From Paenibacillus oralis (lineage in GTDB: Bacteria > Bacillota > Bacilli > Paenibacillales > Paenibacillaceae), in assembly GCF_003863965.1 (NCBI RefSeq), contig NZ_RRCN01000002.1:374569-438568 (forward strand): 64,000 nt of DNA. The letters run 5' to 3'. Under the pieces are notes generated by a model that was not told where the DNA came from, ran no database searches, and saw nothing but the letters and a program-made list of their open reading frames with translations. Shown one piece after another: positions 20,303-28,692 of this stretch. Each line of letters starts with the position of its first letter. Positions within the stretch are counted from its first letter, which is position 1. Both the position numbers and the translations under genes were made by a program.

Positions 20303-20510
20303 TCATTGCACCCCCTCTCTGTTGAGTCCAAATGTTCACTTCCAATGCATCTTCTATTTTTTCGATTTCTTCAGAAGTCGGTATCTCGATTTCATTCTCT
20401 AATCGACTGACCCGTACTTGATAAGAACCAATTTTTTCCGCAAGTGCTTCCTGTGTCATATCTTTTCTTGTCCTGTGGATTCGCATTAGTTCGCCAGGTG
20501 TAAAATCCAC
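20292..20510 (-). CDS. Small XRE-family helix-turn-helix regulator
   Basis: The product has 72 aa. The whole protein is one Cro/CI-type HTH domain (ELMRIHRTRKDMTQEALAEKIG, then SRLENEIEIPTSEEI). The start is GTG 20510 behind AAGGGGGG. It is the first gene of the Tad-like operon, right after the promoter and leader hairpin, so it is likely to autoregulate the operon. It may also act at the promoters at 9534 and 4650, which share leader features; that part is inference. Confidence 0.85.
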   Translation of the reverse strand: MDFTPGELMRIHRTRKDMTQEALAEKIGSYQVRVSRLENEIEIPTSEEIEKIEDALEVNIWTQQRGGAMNGA

Positions 20511-20544
20511 TTTAATCCCCCCTTTCCTTCAGGGTTGGAGAAAA

Positions 20545-20585
20545 TAAAAAAAGCACGCTTAATGCCTAAGGCATTTAGCGTGCTT
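20545..20585 (-). terminator. Terminator-like leader hairpin before the pilus operon
   Basis: On the minus strand, AAGCACGCTAAATGCC pairs with GGCATTAAGCGTGCTT around a 3-base loop and is followed by TTTTTTTATTTT. It lies between the promoter at 20632-20660 and the first gene, so it can only act as an attenuator in the leader. A smaller hairpin (GGATCC-TGAT-GGGTCC) precedes it, as in the copy at 9449. Confidence 0.8.
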
Positions 20586-20631
20586 CGCTTTTTGGACCCA
20601 TCAGGATCATATTCAGTTTATTTATACACTC

Positions 20632-20660
20632 AATATAGATGATAACCGTATCTGTGTCAA
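20632..20660 (-). promoter_or_regulatory. Strong sigma-A promoter of the Tad-like operon
   Basis: On the minus strand, TTGACA (20655-20660) is followed after 17 bases by TATATT (20632-20637). Immediately downstream is TGTATAAATAAACTGAATAT, also present after the 9534 promoter and containing the ACTGAATAT motif repeated in the origin-like region. Confidence 0.8.
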
Positions 20661-20977
20661 CCATCCACAAAATAAAATTAAGGCGTTCTGTTTTTTACGA
20701 AAATTCAAATAAACTACTTCGATATGGATATAATTGAGGAAAATTGTGCACCCCAAACATGTCCTTAATATAAAACTGAGTACATTAATGAATATAAAAA
20801 TGAATAACTGCATATTAAGATATTTGTTTAGAACTATTTGATAATACTCAAGTATTCAGTTTTGTGATTAATTGTTTGAAACATTATCTTTGTAATTTCC
20901 TGTGCATTTGTCTTGACTCTTACTTATTTATCTTTCAAAATAGTAATCAAGTATATTTATACAAATTGGAGGCCGAC
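20661..20977. other. AT-rich divergent intergenic region
   Basis: This lies between the divergent Tad-like operon and the parA gene. It contains further copies of the AAACTGA/TCAGTTT motif (near 20774 and 20856). No intact gene is seen. An open frame extending parA upstream to 20864 lacks a ribosome binding site and is Cys/Phe-rich, unlike a ParA N-terminus. Confidence 0.5.
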
Positions 20978-21754
20978 ATGGGTACTACCGTATCTATTGG
21001 AGTTCAAAAAGGTGGAGTTGGTAAAAGTACTACGACTTGTATAACCAGCTTCCTATTAGCAGAAAAAGGTTATAAGGTCTTGGTCGTTGATTTTGACTCT
21101 CAAGGGAATACAACTCAAATTCTCTCCGGGGAAGATATATATTCATTTGAGGAGCAAACTGTCCTGAATGCTATCATCGATTTGGATCCCCAAAAATACA
21201 TTATAAATGTCCGAGAGAACTTAGATCTATTGCCGGCCGATGACATCCTTTCAACGTTAGGTAACCAAATGGGTGCTTTTAAGCGCTACGTTCCGACTTC
21301 GTTAAAAGAAACCCTGGATATCGTAAAGGACAATTATGACTTCATAATTATAGATACCCCCCCAAACTTGGGTGAACTTTCTGTATCTGCCTTGGCTGCG
21401 AGTGATTTTGTTGTTGTAATGCTCCAGTCCGAGCCATTATGTTTTAAAGCAATACCTAGATATCTTAAGTTTATCGAACTGGTAAAGGACCGAATTACTC
21501 CATCACTCAAATTAGCAGGAATTCTTCCGAGTATGTCTGATACTAGAACAAAGATCGATACCAGTATTATTGAACAAGCTCGCGAAGATTACGAGGATTG
21601 GGTCTTCAATACCTTGATTAAACGTAGGAATCGAATCAAAGAATTTTCTATACTAGGGATTCAAAATTCCACGAAAGAAGACAGAGAAGCGCTTGAACAA
21701 TATCAGCAATTTTTAGAGGAGTTGTTGACCCGTGTCCAGAAAAAAGGAATTTAA
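20978..21754 (+). CDS. parA: ParA/Soj-type partition ATPase
   Basis: The product has 258 aa from ATG 20978 (RBS GGAGG 5 bases upstream). Walker A QKGGVGKSTTT lies at about 9-19, VVDFDSQGNTTQ follows, and FIIIDTPPNL is the A'/Walker B region. This is a short type Ib-like ParA with no N-terminal HTH. It would bind DNA and ATP and pull plasmid copies apart with its partner encoded next. The partner gene overlaps its 3' end by 23 bases, so they form one operon. Confidence 0.92.
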   Translation: MGTTVSIGVQKGGVGKSTTTCITSFLLAEKGYKVLVVDFDSQGNTTQILSGEDIYSFEEQTVLNAIIDLDPQKYIINVRENLDLLPADDILSTLGNQMGAFKRYVPTSLKETLDIVKDNYDFIIIDTPPNLGELSVSALAASDFVVVMLQSEPLCFKAIPRYLKFIELVKDRITPSLKLAGILPSMSDTRTKIDTSIIEQAREDYEDWVFNTLIKRRNRIKEFSILGIQNSTKEDREALEQYQQFLEELLTRVQKKGI

Positions 21755-22283
21755 AGGTTTGCTAAGTGATAGTGGAGATACGGGAATTAGTCAAAAGGAA
21801 CGTATACTTACCACTCATCTACTGTCACCTAATTCAGATGAAGTCAAGCCAATAAATTCGCAACAGGAAGGCGCAATGAAGGACAGTGAGAGTACAAATG
21901 TGCCAACTGAAGCAAAGAAAATCGATGGCCCTTTGGATATTCCCCCAGTTATATTGCCTGCGGATGGTAATAAGACAGGTGATCCAGTATCATTGCTAGA
22001 TGAACGAGGTACTCCTATCCCAACCGATGATCCACTTTATCCTACAGGACAAACAGTTGATCAGATTGGTATTTCTACATTAGTAAGTCAATTGAAAAAC
22101 ACAGATGAATTGAATGTGGAAGATACACACACGAGAAAGACTTATCTAATAGATAATCTCCTGCTTGCTAAACTGGATGAAATATCTGCTGGAAAGAAAA
22201 AGGGGTATAAGACTAAAGTAATTAATACAGGTCTTCAGATAGTATTAGATCTTTTGCGTCAAGATAATAACTTTAAGTTGTGA
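21732..22283 (+). CDS. ParA partner, ribbon-helix-helix-like DNA-binding protein
   Basis: The product has 183 aa from GTG 21732 (GGAG about 10 bases upstream), overlapping parA by 23 bases. The first about 130 residues are polar, Pro/Ser/Thr/Asp-rich and probably disordered. The C-terminal about 45 residues (DTHTRKTYLIDNLLLAKLDEI .. TKVINTGLQIVLDLL) follow the strand-helix-helix pattern of an RHH domain. ParA partners of this type bind the centromere with the RHH and stimulate ParA with the flexible N-terminus. No CTPase-type ParB motif is present. Confidence 0.75.
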   Translation: MSRKKEFKGLLSDSGDTGISQKERILTTHLLSPNSDEVKPINSQQEGAMKDSESTNVPTEAKKIDGPLDIPPVILPADGNKTGDPVSLLDERGTPIPTDDPLYPTGQTVDQIGISTLVSQLKNTDELNVEDTHTRKTYLIDNLLLAKLDEISAGKKKGYKTKVINTGLQIVLDLLRQDNNFKL

Positions 22284-22320
22284 TCGTATGGATAATCGCT
22301 GGACGATTTTTTTTCAAAAG

Positions 22321-22361
22321 AAGGTGCTTTGAGTACGATCCTCAAAGCACCTTCTTTTTTT
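22321..22361 (+). terminator. Shared terminator between convergent partition operons
   Basis: AAGGTGCTTTGAG pairs with CTCAAAGCACCTT (13 bp) around a 7-base loop, followed by CTTTTTTT on the plus strand. It sits between the ParA-partner gene and the convergent tubZ gene, ending the parA operon. The minus-strand side has a weaker T tract (CTTTTGAAAA). Confidence 0.82.
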
Positions 22362-22364
22362 GAT

Positions 22365-23840
22365 TTATTTATTTTTCGAGTTCTTGTTCCAATTTGCCCA
22401 CGGATTGGACGTACCCGGTTCAGTTGATGATCCTCCGAATTTCTTCTTTGGTGCTTCTTGAGCCGGTGTTTGCAGTGCCGCGACACTTTCTTGCTCAGCA
22501 CCCTGTTCTTGTTTTCTGCTAAATACCGATCCTCCGCCAACACCTGCTGATCGAGATCCAAATTTATTCTCTGTACGTCTTTGATACGGATTGAAGGTGG
22601 ACTGCTTTACAGATTCCATTGCGCCTGAGATGTCAACATTTACTTCCTTACTCTTTATTTGCTTTTGTCGTTCCTTGATTTCATCATATTCTCTACTCAT
22701 TTCAACCACTCGATTTGGCATTATCATACCGGAAAACATGGTATAAACTACTGCGTATGCTTCATTCCAGATCGGATCACCGTACTTACCCTGTGCAGCT
22801 GGAGTGGACTCCAAGATAGTCTTCCGAATGGTTTGTTCCATTTTCACATCTTTGAAAATCGATGCGCTAGAAGGTCTCAATACAAATCCGCCATACATCT
22901 GGGCTGTGTCATAATTATGGCCGCATGCGAAGTAACCACGTTGGATGCTGTTTTTCATTTTGTTCTTCAGATCATCCGCATCGAATGGTGCTTCAAGACT
23001 TGCCTTATGAATGCTCAGGAATCCACCGGTGACTTGCATTAATCTTACAAAGTCCGATGGATCATATGTGACGTTATCCGAACCAAAATTTGCTGGAATT
23101 ACATTAGCTTCATGAATGGTACTAATTATTACATCATTGCCTTCATCTTTCCACGAAATTAGAATATCGTTATTCTTTCGGTTTTCTTTCTTTCCGGAGA
23201 AGTCATTAAACAACTTTTTGTTGTCAGTAATGATAACACTACCGAGTGGTTTAACGTCACCTGGATCAAAATGATCTTCTTGAAGCTTAATGAATTCGTT
23301 AATTTCCGACATCAAGAGAATTGCATTGGTCATTTCCGTTGGATCATCAATTGGGATAGATACTAATAAGGTAACAGGAACAGGAAAAAATTGTTCTTTG
23401 ATTAATCCAAGAGCCAATGAAACAAAACCAGTACCAAATCCACCTCCGGCGCCTGCACAAATAAACAGATGATCAACCTCGCTGAACTTTCTTTCCATTG
23501 CATCAATGAGTTGTTGACGATACTTATTAGCATTTTCGTTGACCTCAGGGTCAAATGCTTCAATAACAAGTGATGGTGTTCTCGCGGCACCTTTGAAACC
23601 ATCAAAGTGAATTCGATCTTCTTCATCGATGTGTTTCAGATGGATCATATCCGTTTTTGAGAAGTTAATAGCCAGGCTTGGGTAAATTTGTTTTCCGTCT
23701 GCGTATGTATATGCAGCAAAAATGTCGGCATCCTTATTTCCCTTTTGACCTGCACCTATTACACCAAAGCGAAGAGACACATCTTTGATCAAAGCGTTTT
23801 CGTTCATAAATGATAAAACTTTACTATTAGAGAGTCCCAC
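22365..23840 (-). CDS. tubZ: TubZ, plasmid tubulin/FtsZ-like partition GTPase
   Basis: The product has 491 aa. The tubulin signature loop is GAGGGFGTG at about 130-138 (consensus GGGTGTG), preceded by RFGVIGAGQKG (about 24-34), which matches the first nucleotide loop. The protein is longer than FtsZ. From about residue 400 it has a basic, Asn/Gln-rich tail, as in TubZ, which binds the TubR-centromere complex. The start is GTG 23840 with GGAGGA placed over the end of tubR; the gap is 3 bases. TubZ filaments treadmill and carry the TubR-bound plasmid. Plasmids of the Bacillus cereus group (pXO1, pBtoxis) are the known examples. Confidence 0.93.
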   Translation of the reverse strand: MGLSNSKVLSFMNENALIKDVSLRFGVIGAGQKGNKDADIFAAYTYADGKQIYPSLAINFSKTDMIHLKHIDEEDRIHFDGFKGAARTPSLVIEAFDPEVNENANKYRQQLIDAMERKFSEVDHLFICAGAGGGFGTGFVSLALGLIKEQFFPVPVTLLVSIPIDDPTEMTNAILLMSEINEFIKLQEDHFDPGDVKPLGSVIITDNKKLFNDFSGKKENRKNNDILISWKDEGNDVIISTIHEANVIPANFGSDNVTYDPSDFVRLMQVTGGFLSIHKASLEAPFDADDLKNKMKNSIQRGYFACGHNYDTAQMYGGFVLRPSSASIFKDVKMEQTIRKTILESTPAAQGKYGDPIWNEAYAVVYTMFSGMIMPNRVVEMSREYDEIKERQKQIKSKEVNVDISGAMESVKQSTFNPYQRRTENKFGSRSAGVGGGSVFSRKQEQGAEQESVAALQTPAQEAPKKKFGGSSTEPGTSNPWANWNKNSKNK

Positions 23841-23843
23841 GGT

Positions 23844-24137
23844 TTATTCCTCCTTCATCATTCTTGTTGCATAATCATTAAATGCTTTTCCGTCTTCCGA
23901 AAGATAAAACTGATGTTGCTTTTTGACATATTTGAAGGAAATCAATCCTGCAAATAGTAGAGCATCAATGGCATTAACTATTGGATTTTTTGAATAAATG
24001 TCGCTCAACTTATCAATGATATCCTTTTTTGGTATAAGGTTATTATCTGTAACAATATTCAACACTGATACATGTGCTTGGCTCAATCTATCCAAAAACC
24101 CCTGATAGTGTATTTCGGAATACAATCGTTCCGGCAT
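23844..24137 (-). CDS. tubR: TubR-like winged-helix centromere-binding protein
   Basis: The product has 97 aa, directly upstream of tubZ in the same operon, as in all known TubZ systems. It is mostly helical with a likely wing (LFAGLISFKYVKKQHQFYLSEDG). ATG 24137 follows GGAGGAGG. TubR binds iterons (tubC) upstream of itself, both to partition the plasmid and to repress the operon. The repeated sites at 24157-24412 fit that role. Confidence 0.87.
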   Translation of the reverse strand: MPERLYSEIHYQGFLDRLSQAHVSVLNIVTDNNLIPKKDIIDKLSDIYSKNPIVNAIDALLFAGLISFKYVKKQHQFYLSEDGKAFNDYATRMMKEE

Positions 24138-24156
24138 AAAAACACCTCCTCCGTAA

Positions 24157-24412
24157 TAGGGTGACCTTTGGGTGAGATAAAGTGACCTCTAGGTTACCCT
24201 AAGTATAAATGCAAAAGTGATATTTAGCAAATTTAACCTTCATATGACCAAACATAAGCACAAACGTCTTGATAAGTATAACTCTAGGGTCACTTTAAGC
24301 CACTCTTTCTTGTAATAATATTACTTAAAACCATGACTATTTGAAATAATTTGCTCTTTAAGGGCATTTTAAGGTCACCTTTGGGTGACATAAAGCGACC
24401 TTTGCGTTACTT
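24157..24412. repeat. tubC: tubC-like centromere: GGTGACCTTTGGGTGA iterons
   Basis: Directly upstream of tubR there are three clusters of a degenerate repeat built from GGTGACC / GGTCACC half-sites spaced by TTTGG or AAAG: 24159-24200, 24283-24305 and 24369-24412. Examples are GGTGACCTTTGGGTGA and GGTCACCTTTGGGTGACA. The position matches tubC in known TubZRC systems; the sequence differs from what I recall of the pBtoxis and pXO1 iterons. The sites probably serve as centromere and tubR operator. Confidence 0.8.
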
Positions 24413-24711
24413 ATATATATCATTAACTCGTATTCAAATGAGTAACATATTAAAGAAAGTTGCTATTATTCTTCGTAATCATAGATCTGTGTAGTTCTGT
24501 CATAAATGTTTTAGTAGATTAAATATTATCTATCGTACGACCGACTTTAATGATTGATTGAAGTATCCTTATTTTATTAATACCTCAGAGGCAATATTTA
24601 TTAGTCCGTTTGGATTTTGCCTGTCTCTAACTAATAACTTTGAGTCAGAACGTGCAATTTATTAATTATTCCTTTCAGCGAAGAGTATCTTTAAAAAACT
24701 CCTCAAAATTC

Positions 24712-24885
24712 AGTGAGAATTGACATGAGAAATAGGGTGAGAATTGAGGTGACCCACTCACCTTGATACTCACTTAGTTTCTCACTTTATTTCTCATTCA
24801 TTATTCGAAATAAAAAGGTCGACAAATCCCTTGATGTTTAAGGATTTACTCTGATATTCTTTATTTAATGATTTTAGTGAGAAAA
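24712..24885. repeat. Inverted array of GTGAGAA sites before the rep gene
   Basis: Three direct copies of TGAGAA (near 24714, 24726 and 24738) face three copies of TCTCA/ACTCA on the other strand (near 24768, 24780 and 24791). They sit around a central palindrome-like GGTGACCCACTCACC, and another AGTGAGAAA lies near 24876. The array is 70-240 bases upstream of the replication gene. It may be a Rep binding site, an autoregulatory operator or part of an origin. Confidence 0.7.
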
Positions 24886-24956
24886 GTTAGTCGCCAGAAA
24901 GGCGAGTAAATATGTGCTAAAGTCGAGAGAATTTTTACTAAGGAGTTGTTCTGCGT

Positions 24957-26378
24957 ATGGACCTTCGAAAAGCCCATAAATTATCACCTACAAAATGCTT
25001 AATAATAGAGCGCCTTTTTGAATATCGTGCTTTAACTGCTTATCAAGTTTATTTCCTTTTAGATCCAACCAATATTCCTCTAACCTACCCCCATTTTTCT
25101 TGGGAACAAGCTGATACGCCAAAAATGCGTAGTTTATACAATCAACTTTCACAACTCCAAAAGCTGGGAATGGTTTACGTAGTTGCCAAGCATGATAATG
25201 GGCAGCGAGTTTTTAGCTTAACTGAAGATGGGTTATCAGTTGCTTATTCCCTTCTTGATATCCCTCAGGTCGAAGGTTATCAGAGAACTGGATGGGATAA
25301 TGAACACGGTTATTTTCCTTATGAACTTTATCGTCCTCCGAAGGATCGGTTGCTTAAGCATCACACTCTTGGGGTGGATTTCAACGTTCTTATGGAGCTG
25401 TTGGCAATTAAGCACAATTTCTCTTATGACTTTATTGATAACCGCTATGCTTCAGTCGAGTTTACGTCAACGGATATTAACTCCAAAAGGGAAGTGGAAA
25501 AGATATTCCGTCCCGATGGAGAGTTTATTGTTAGGTCTAACATCAATGGGAGAAGGTTTCATTCCTGGATCGAGTTCGATATGGGTACAGAGAAAGGAAA
25601 TATGTTGCATGACAAGTTTCTGAAGTATAATCAGTTTCTCACTTACATTTCGTCAGGATTAGATCACTCATCGTTAGCAAACTCAATACCAGATACTATT
25701 TTTTTCGTTACTACTGCGCGTCAGAATATCTGGTCACGGTGGCAAAACATATTTCGTAATTACATGAATACGATTGGGCGGTGGGGGACCTATTTGAATT
25801 TGTACGTTGGTAATCTTGAAAGTTTGGAGAACCTTGTAATTTCACACATCAATGTAAATGAAATTTACAGGCGACAGCTTAATTCAAATTTGCGGCCACT
25901 CTTAGATGATCCTCGCTTCGTAGGGCAGCCAAAACCTTCGAAGAATCTAGTTAATACATCTCAAGTATCCAGCTTCTGCTTTCTTTACGAAAATGAGATG
26001 AAGGCATTGGGATGGAATCCTTTTTTTACAGTTACTCAGATCGATTCACACTCCCATCAGATTTATTTATACGTCAAATTCGAAGAATATGAGACATCTG
26101 GTATTTCTAAAGCAATTGACTTCGCACATAAGTTTCGAGATATTGATTCAATGAGGCGCATTAATGCTCGTGAACTTATTCCAGTCTTAATCTACTCAGA
26201 AAACAAGCCGCATTCTCTAAATTTTCTTGGTTGTGATCAGAAAGAAGCCTTTGAACAAGTCTTTGTTAACTTTCTTTGGCATGATGTTCTAGGAAATACC
26301 TGGATGGATAAGGACGGAAATGAACTCGATTCTAATAAGGTTAATCCGTTAACCTATTTTCTGAGGTACCGGGGGTAA
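24957..26378 (+). CDS. Replication-relaxation family protein (putative Rep)
   Basis: The product has 473 aa from ATG 24957 (AAGGAG 11 bases upstream). The N-terminus is a winged-helix region (LSPTKCLIIERLFEYRALTAYQ .. LYNQLSQLQKLGMVYV .. QRVFSLTEDGL). The middle has the pattern of the replication-relaxation family PF13814: LKHHTLGVDFNVLM, RPDGEF, HSWIEFDMGTEKG, YNQFLTY. Members are reported as needed for plasmid replication and DNA relaxation in Gram-positive plasmids. The C-terminal about 180 residues are not recognised. The position next to partition genes and the repeat-rich DNA downstream supports it as the replication initiator. Confidence 0.8.
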   Translation: MDLRKAHKLSPTKCLIIERLFEYRALTAYQVYFLLDPTNIPLTYPHFSWEQADTPKMRSLYNQLSQLQKLGMVYVVAKHDNGQRVFSLTEDGLSVAYSLLDIPQVEGYQRTGWDNEHGYFPYELYRPPKDRLLKHHTLGVDFNVLMELLAIKHNFSYDFIDNRYASVEFTSTDINSKREVEKIFRPDGEFIVRSNINGRRFHSWIEFDMGTEKGNMLHDKFLKYNQFLTYISSGLDHSSLANSIPDTIFFVTTARQNIWSRWQNIFRNYMNTIGRWGTYLNLYVGNLESLENLVISHINVNEIYRRQLNSNLRPLLDDPRFVGQPKPSKNLVNTSQVSSFCFLYENEMKALGWNPFFTVTQIDSHSHQIYLYVKFEEYETSGISKAIDFAHKFRDIDSMRRINARELIPVLIYSENKPHSLNFLGCDQKEAFEQVFVNFLWHDVLGNTWMDKDGNELDSNKVNPLTYFLRYRG

Positions 26379-26395
26379 CTTCCCCCGGTTTTTTT
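26369..26395 (+). terminator. Terminator of the rep gene
   Basis: CCGGGGG-TAACT-TCCCCCGG followed by TTTTTTT; the stem includes the last codons and stop codon of the replication gene. Confidence 0.88.
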
Positions 26396-26539
26396 GTTCG
26401 CTGTGGTGGTTTGGAAGAGGTCAGGCGCTTCGCACAAATCGTAGTCACATTAAGGTGTCTACTCGAAATGATTTTTGGAAGGTAGACATGTTGAGGTGTT
26501 TACATTTGAACCGGAGACCCGCTCCGGTTATATTCAGTC

Positions 26540-26890
26540 TTAGATACATACACACCAGTTAATATATTTTCTTGTATCTTTAAGTATATTTTCTATCAGA
26601 GGACTATCTTTTTCACAAGTACCTAAGAGTATTACTTCACAAAACTGTCCTTCCACTTCTTGTAGGTCGACATGAACTACTATTGGTCTTATAATACTGA
26701 GTTTCTCACTAAGTCTAGTGAACATATCTGTGAAGGGCCCGTTAGTACCCTTATAATACCCTTTAAAGTAAGGTTTATCCACCTTTATACCGGCAACTGC
26801 ACACCCTAATCTAAAGTCATTGCTTGTTCTATTTGTGTCAATCCCCCCAATTAATGTTCGATGTATTTTATAATCTTCTTTTATCTTCAA
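26540..26890 (-). CDS. Unknown 116-aa protein next to the origin-like region
   Basis: The start is TTG 26890 behind AAAGGGGGGGG. There is no signal peptide or membrane segment. RPIVVHVDLQEVEGQFCEVILLG reads as two beta strands. I do not recognise the family. It converges on the rep gene, and an inverted repeat AACCGGA..TCCGGTT (26509-26530) lies just past its stop and may be its terminator. Confidence 0.65.
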   Translation of the reverse strand: MKIKEDYKIHRTLIGGIDTNRTSNDFRLGCAVAGIKVDKPYFKGYYKGTNGPFTDMFTRLSEKLSIIRPIVVHVDLQEVEGQFCEVILLGTCEKDSPLIENILKDTRKYINWCVCI

Positions 26891-27703
26891 TTGTTCCCCC
26901 CCCTTTTGTAATTATGATGTTGTATCCCATTATATCGAATAAATCGAGGCGTTTGTGTGAACCCGCTCTCCCCGTAAAACAATAGTTAAATTATATGAAT
27001 ATAAAACTGAACGTATTTATGTTCAGAAAAAGTATTATATAGAGGATCTCACACCTCTATTCAATTTAGTCCCATCCATTCTCTCCAGCACATATATATT
27101 TAATCAAGTAATAATCATAACATTTGTTACGATATATAAGAATTCATATTACTGATCAAATAAATATTAATGAACATATTTCAAAAACTGAACAGTTGAT
27201 TAAATATCTAATTGTTCTCCATGGATAATTTTGAAAAAATGTTTTCTTCTCATTTTATTGCTTCTCACTTATCTATTATTCCAAACGCTAAATCAAAGTA
27301 TTGCATAAACTGAATACTTGCCCATATAAAATTCTATTCATTTAAATTCAGCATATCATCAACAACATATTTCTCTAAAAGAGGCATTGTATTTGATTTT
27401 ATTTATAAGTGTATCTATGAATATAATACTTAATATATTTGTAAATATAAAACTGAATATATTAATTAATATAATTTCATAATTGAACTTAGACTATCAT
27501 TAGATATTCCTGTGCACTTTTAATATCAAGTCGTTTTTTAGATCCATTATTATATAAAGTCTAGTGAATACATTTTCAAAGTATTCGTTTCAAACCTAAC
27601 ATCCTTACTAAATATATGAATTTCCATATCGCAGAGCGTTTGATGTATTGTTGCGAGAAGTCATGCCTGATTATAAGCTACAATTAAATGAGAGTATTAA
27701 ATA
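26891..27703. other. AT-rich noncoding DNA with scattered ACTGAA motifs
   Basis: No gene is seen. Copies of AAAACTGAAC or AAACTGAATA occur near 27004, 27187, 27308 and 27450. This is the left part of the origin-like region and is strongly AT-rich, consistent with a duplex-unwinding region. Confidence 0.5.
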
Positions 27704-28692
27704 AACGGAATATATAACTGAATATATGAAATAACATTAATATATTTAGGGAATTAGAATGGACGGGGGATTTGTAGGGAATATCGTGTGTATTTAATCC
27801 GAGCCGCAGAATGGGTTTGACAATCTGTGCTCATTGACAGCCAATATTGGTCGACTCCGCTTCTTCTTCACTTTCTGTGGCCTATAGCCTTTAAAGACTT
27901 AAAACTGAACATATAACTGAATATATAAAAGAACATTAATATATTTAGGATTTTAGAAGGGACGGGGAATTTGTAGGGAATATCGTGTGTTTTTAGTCCG
28001 AGCCGCAGAATGGGTTCGACAATATGTGCTTATCGACAGCCAATATTGGTCGACACCGCTTCTTCTTCACTTTCTGTGGCTTATAGCCTTTAAAGACTTA
28101 AAACTGAACATATAACTGAATATATAAAAGAACATTAATATATTTAGTAGTTTATTAGGACTGGTGATTAATAGGGAATATCGTGTGTTTTTTATCCAAG
28201 CCGCAGAATGGGGGTATTAATATGTGCTCTTCGGCAGCAAATATTGGTTGATCCAGTTTCTTCTTTGCCTTCTTTGTCTCATATCACTTTAAGTCAAAAA
28301 CTGAACATATAACTGAATATATGAAATAACATTAATATATTTAGGATTTTAGAAGGGACGGAGAATTTGTAGGGAATATCGTGTGTTTTTATCCGAGCCG
28401 CAGAATGGGTGTATTAATACGTGCTCTTCGGCAGCATATATCGGTCGAACCCGTTTCTTCTTTGCCTTCTGTGTCTCATATCACTTAAAGTCATAAAACT
28501 GAACATATAACTGAATATATGAAATAACATTAATATATTTAGGATTTTAGAAGGGATGGGGAATTTGTAGGGAATATCGTGTGTTTTTTATCCGAACCGC
28601 AGAATGGGTGCATTAATACACGTGCTCTACGGCAGCAAATATTGGTCGAACCCGCTTCTTCTTTGCCCTTCCTGGGCGATAGCCCTTAAGAA
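27704..28692. repeat. Five ~198-bp tandem repeats, candidate replication origin
   Basis: Unit starts are near 27704, 27901, 28100, 28297 and 28495. Each unit begins with ACTGAACATATAACTGAATA, then TTAATATATTTAG, a G-rich stretch (GGGACGGGGAATTTGTAGGG), AATATCGTGTGT, CCGCAGAATGGG, CCAATATTGG-like palindromes (clear in units 1-2) and CTTCTT-rich DNA. Units 1-2 and 4-5 are closest to each other. There is no open frame. Tandem repeats with paired AT-rich iterons next to a rep gene suggest an origin or incompatibility region. Confidence 0.78.

Noticed and set aside
20593..20628. Short leader peptide (MILMGPKSEAR) before the attenuator at 20545, as in translational attenuation.
   Set aside because: It has no ribosome binding site, and the related leader at 9449 reads a different peptide in another frame.
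22365..23840. FtsZ as the identity of the tubulin-like gene.
   Set aside because: It has a longer basic tail, sits in an operon with a small winged-helix protein and next to iterons; this is TubZ.
27704..28692. CRISPR array as explanation of the regular repeats.
   Set aside because: The ~198-bp period, with conservation through the whole unit and no unique spacers, is not CRISPR-like, and no cas gene is near.
27704..28692. GGA-rich stretches as CsrA-binding RNA repeats.
   Set aside because: No hairpin-loop GGA pattern, and the flanking iterons suggest DNA-level function.
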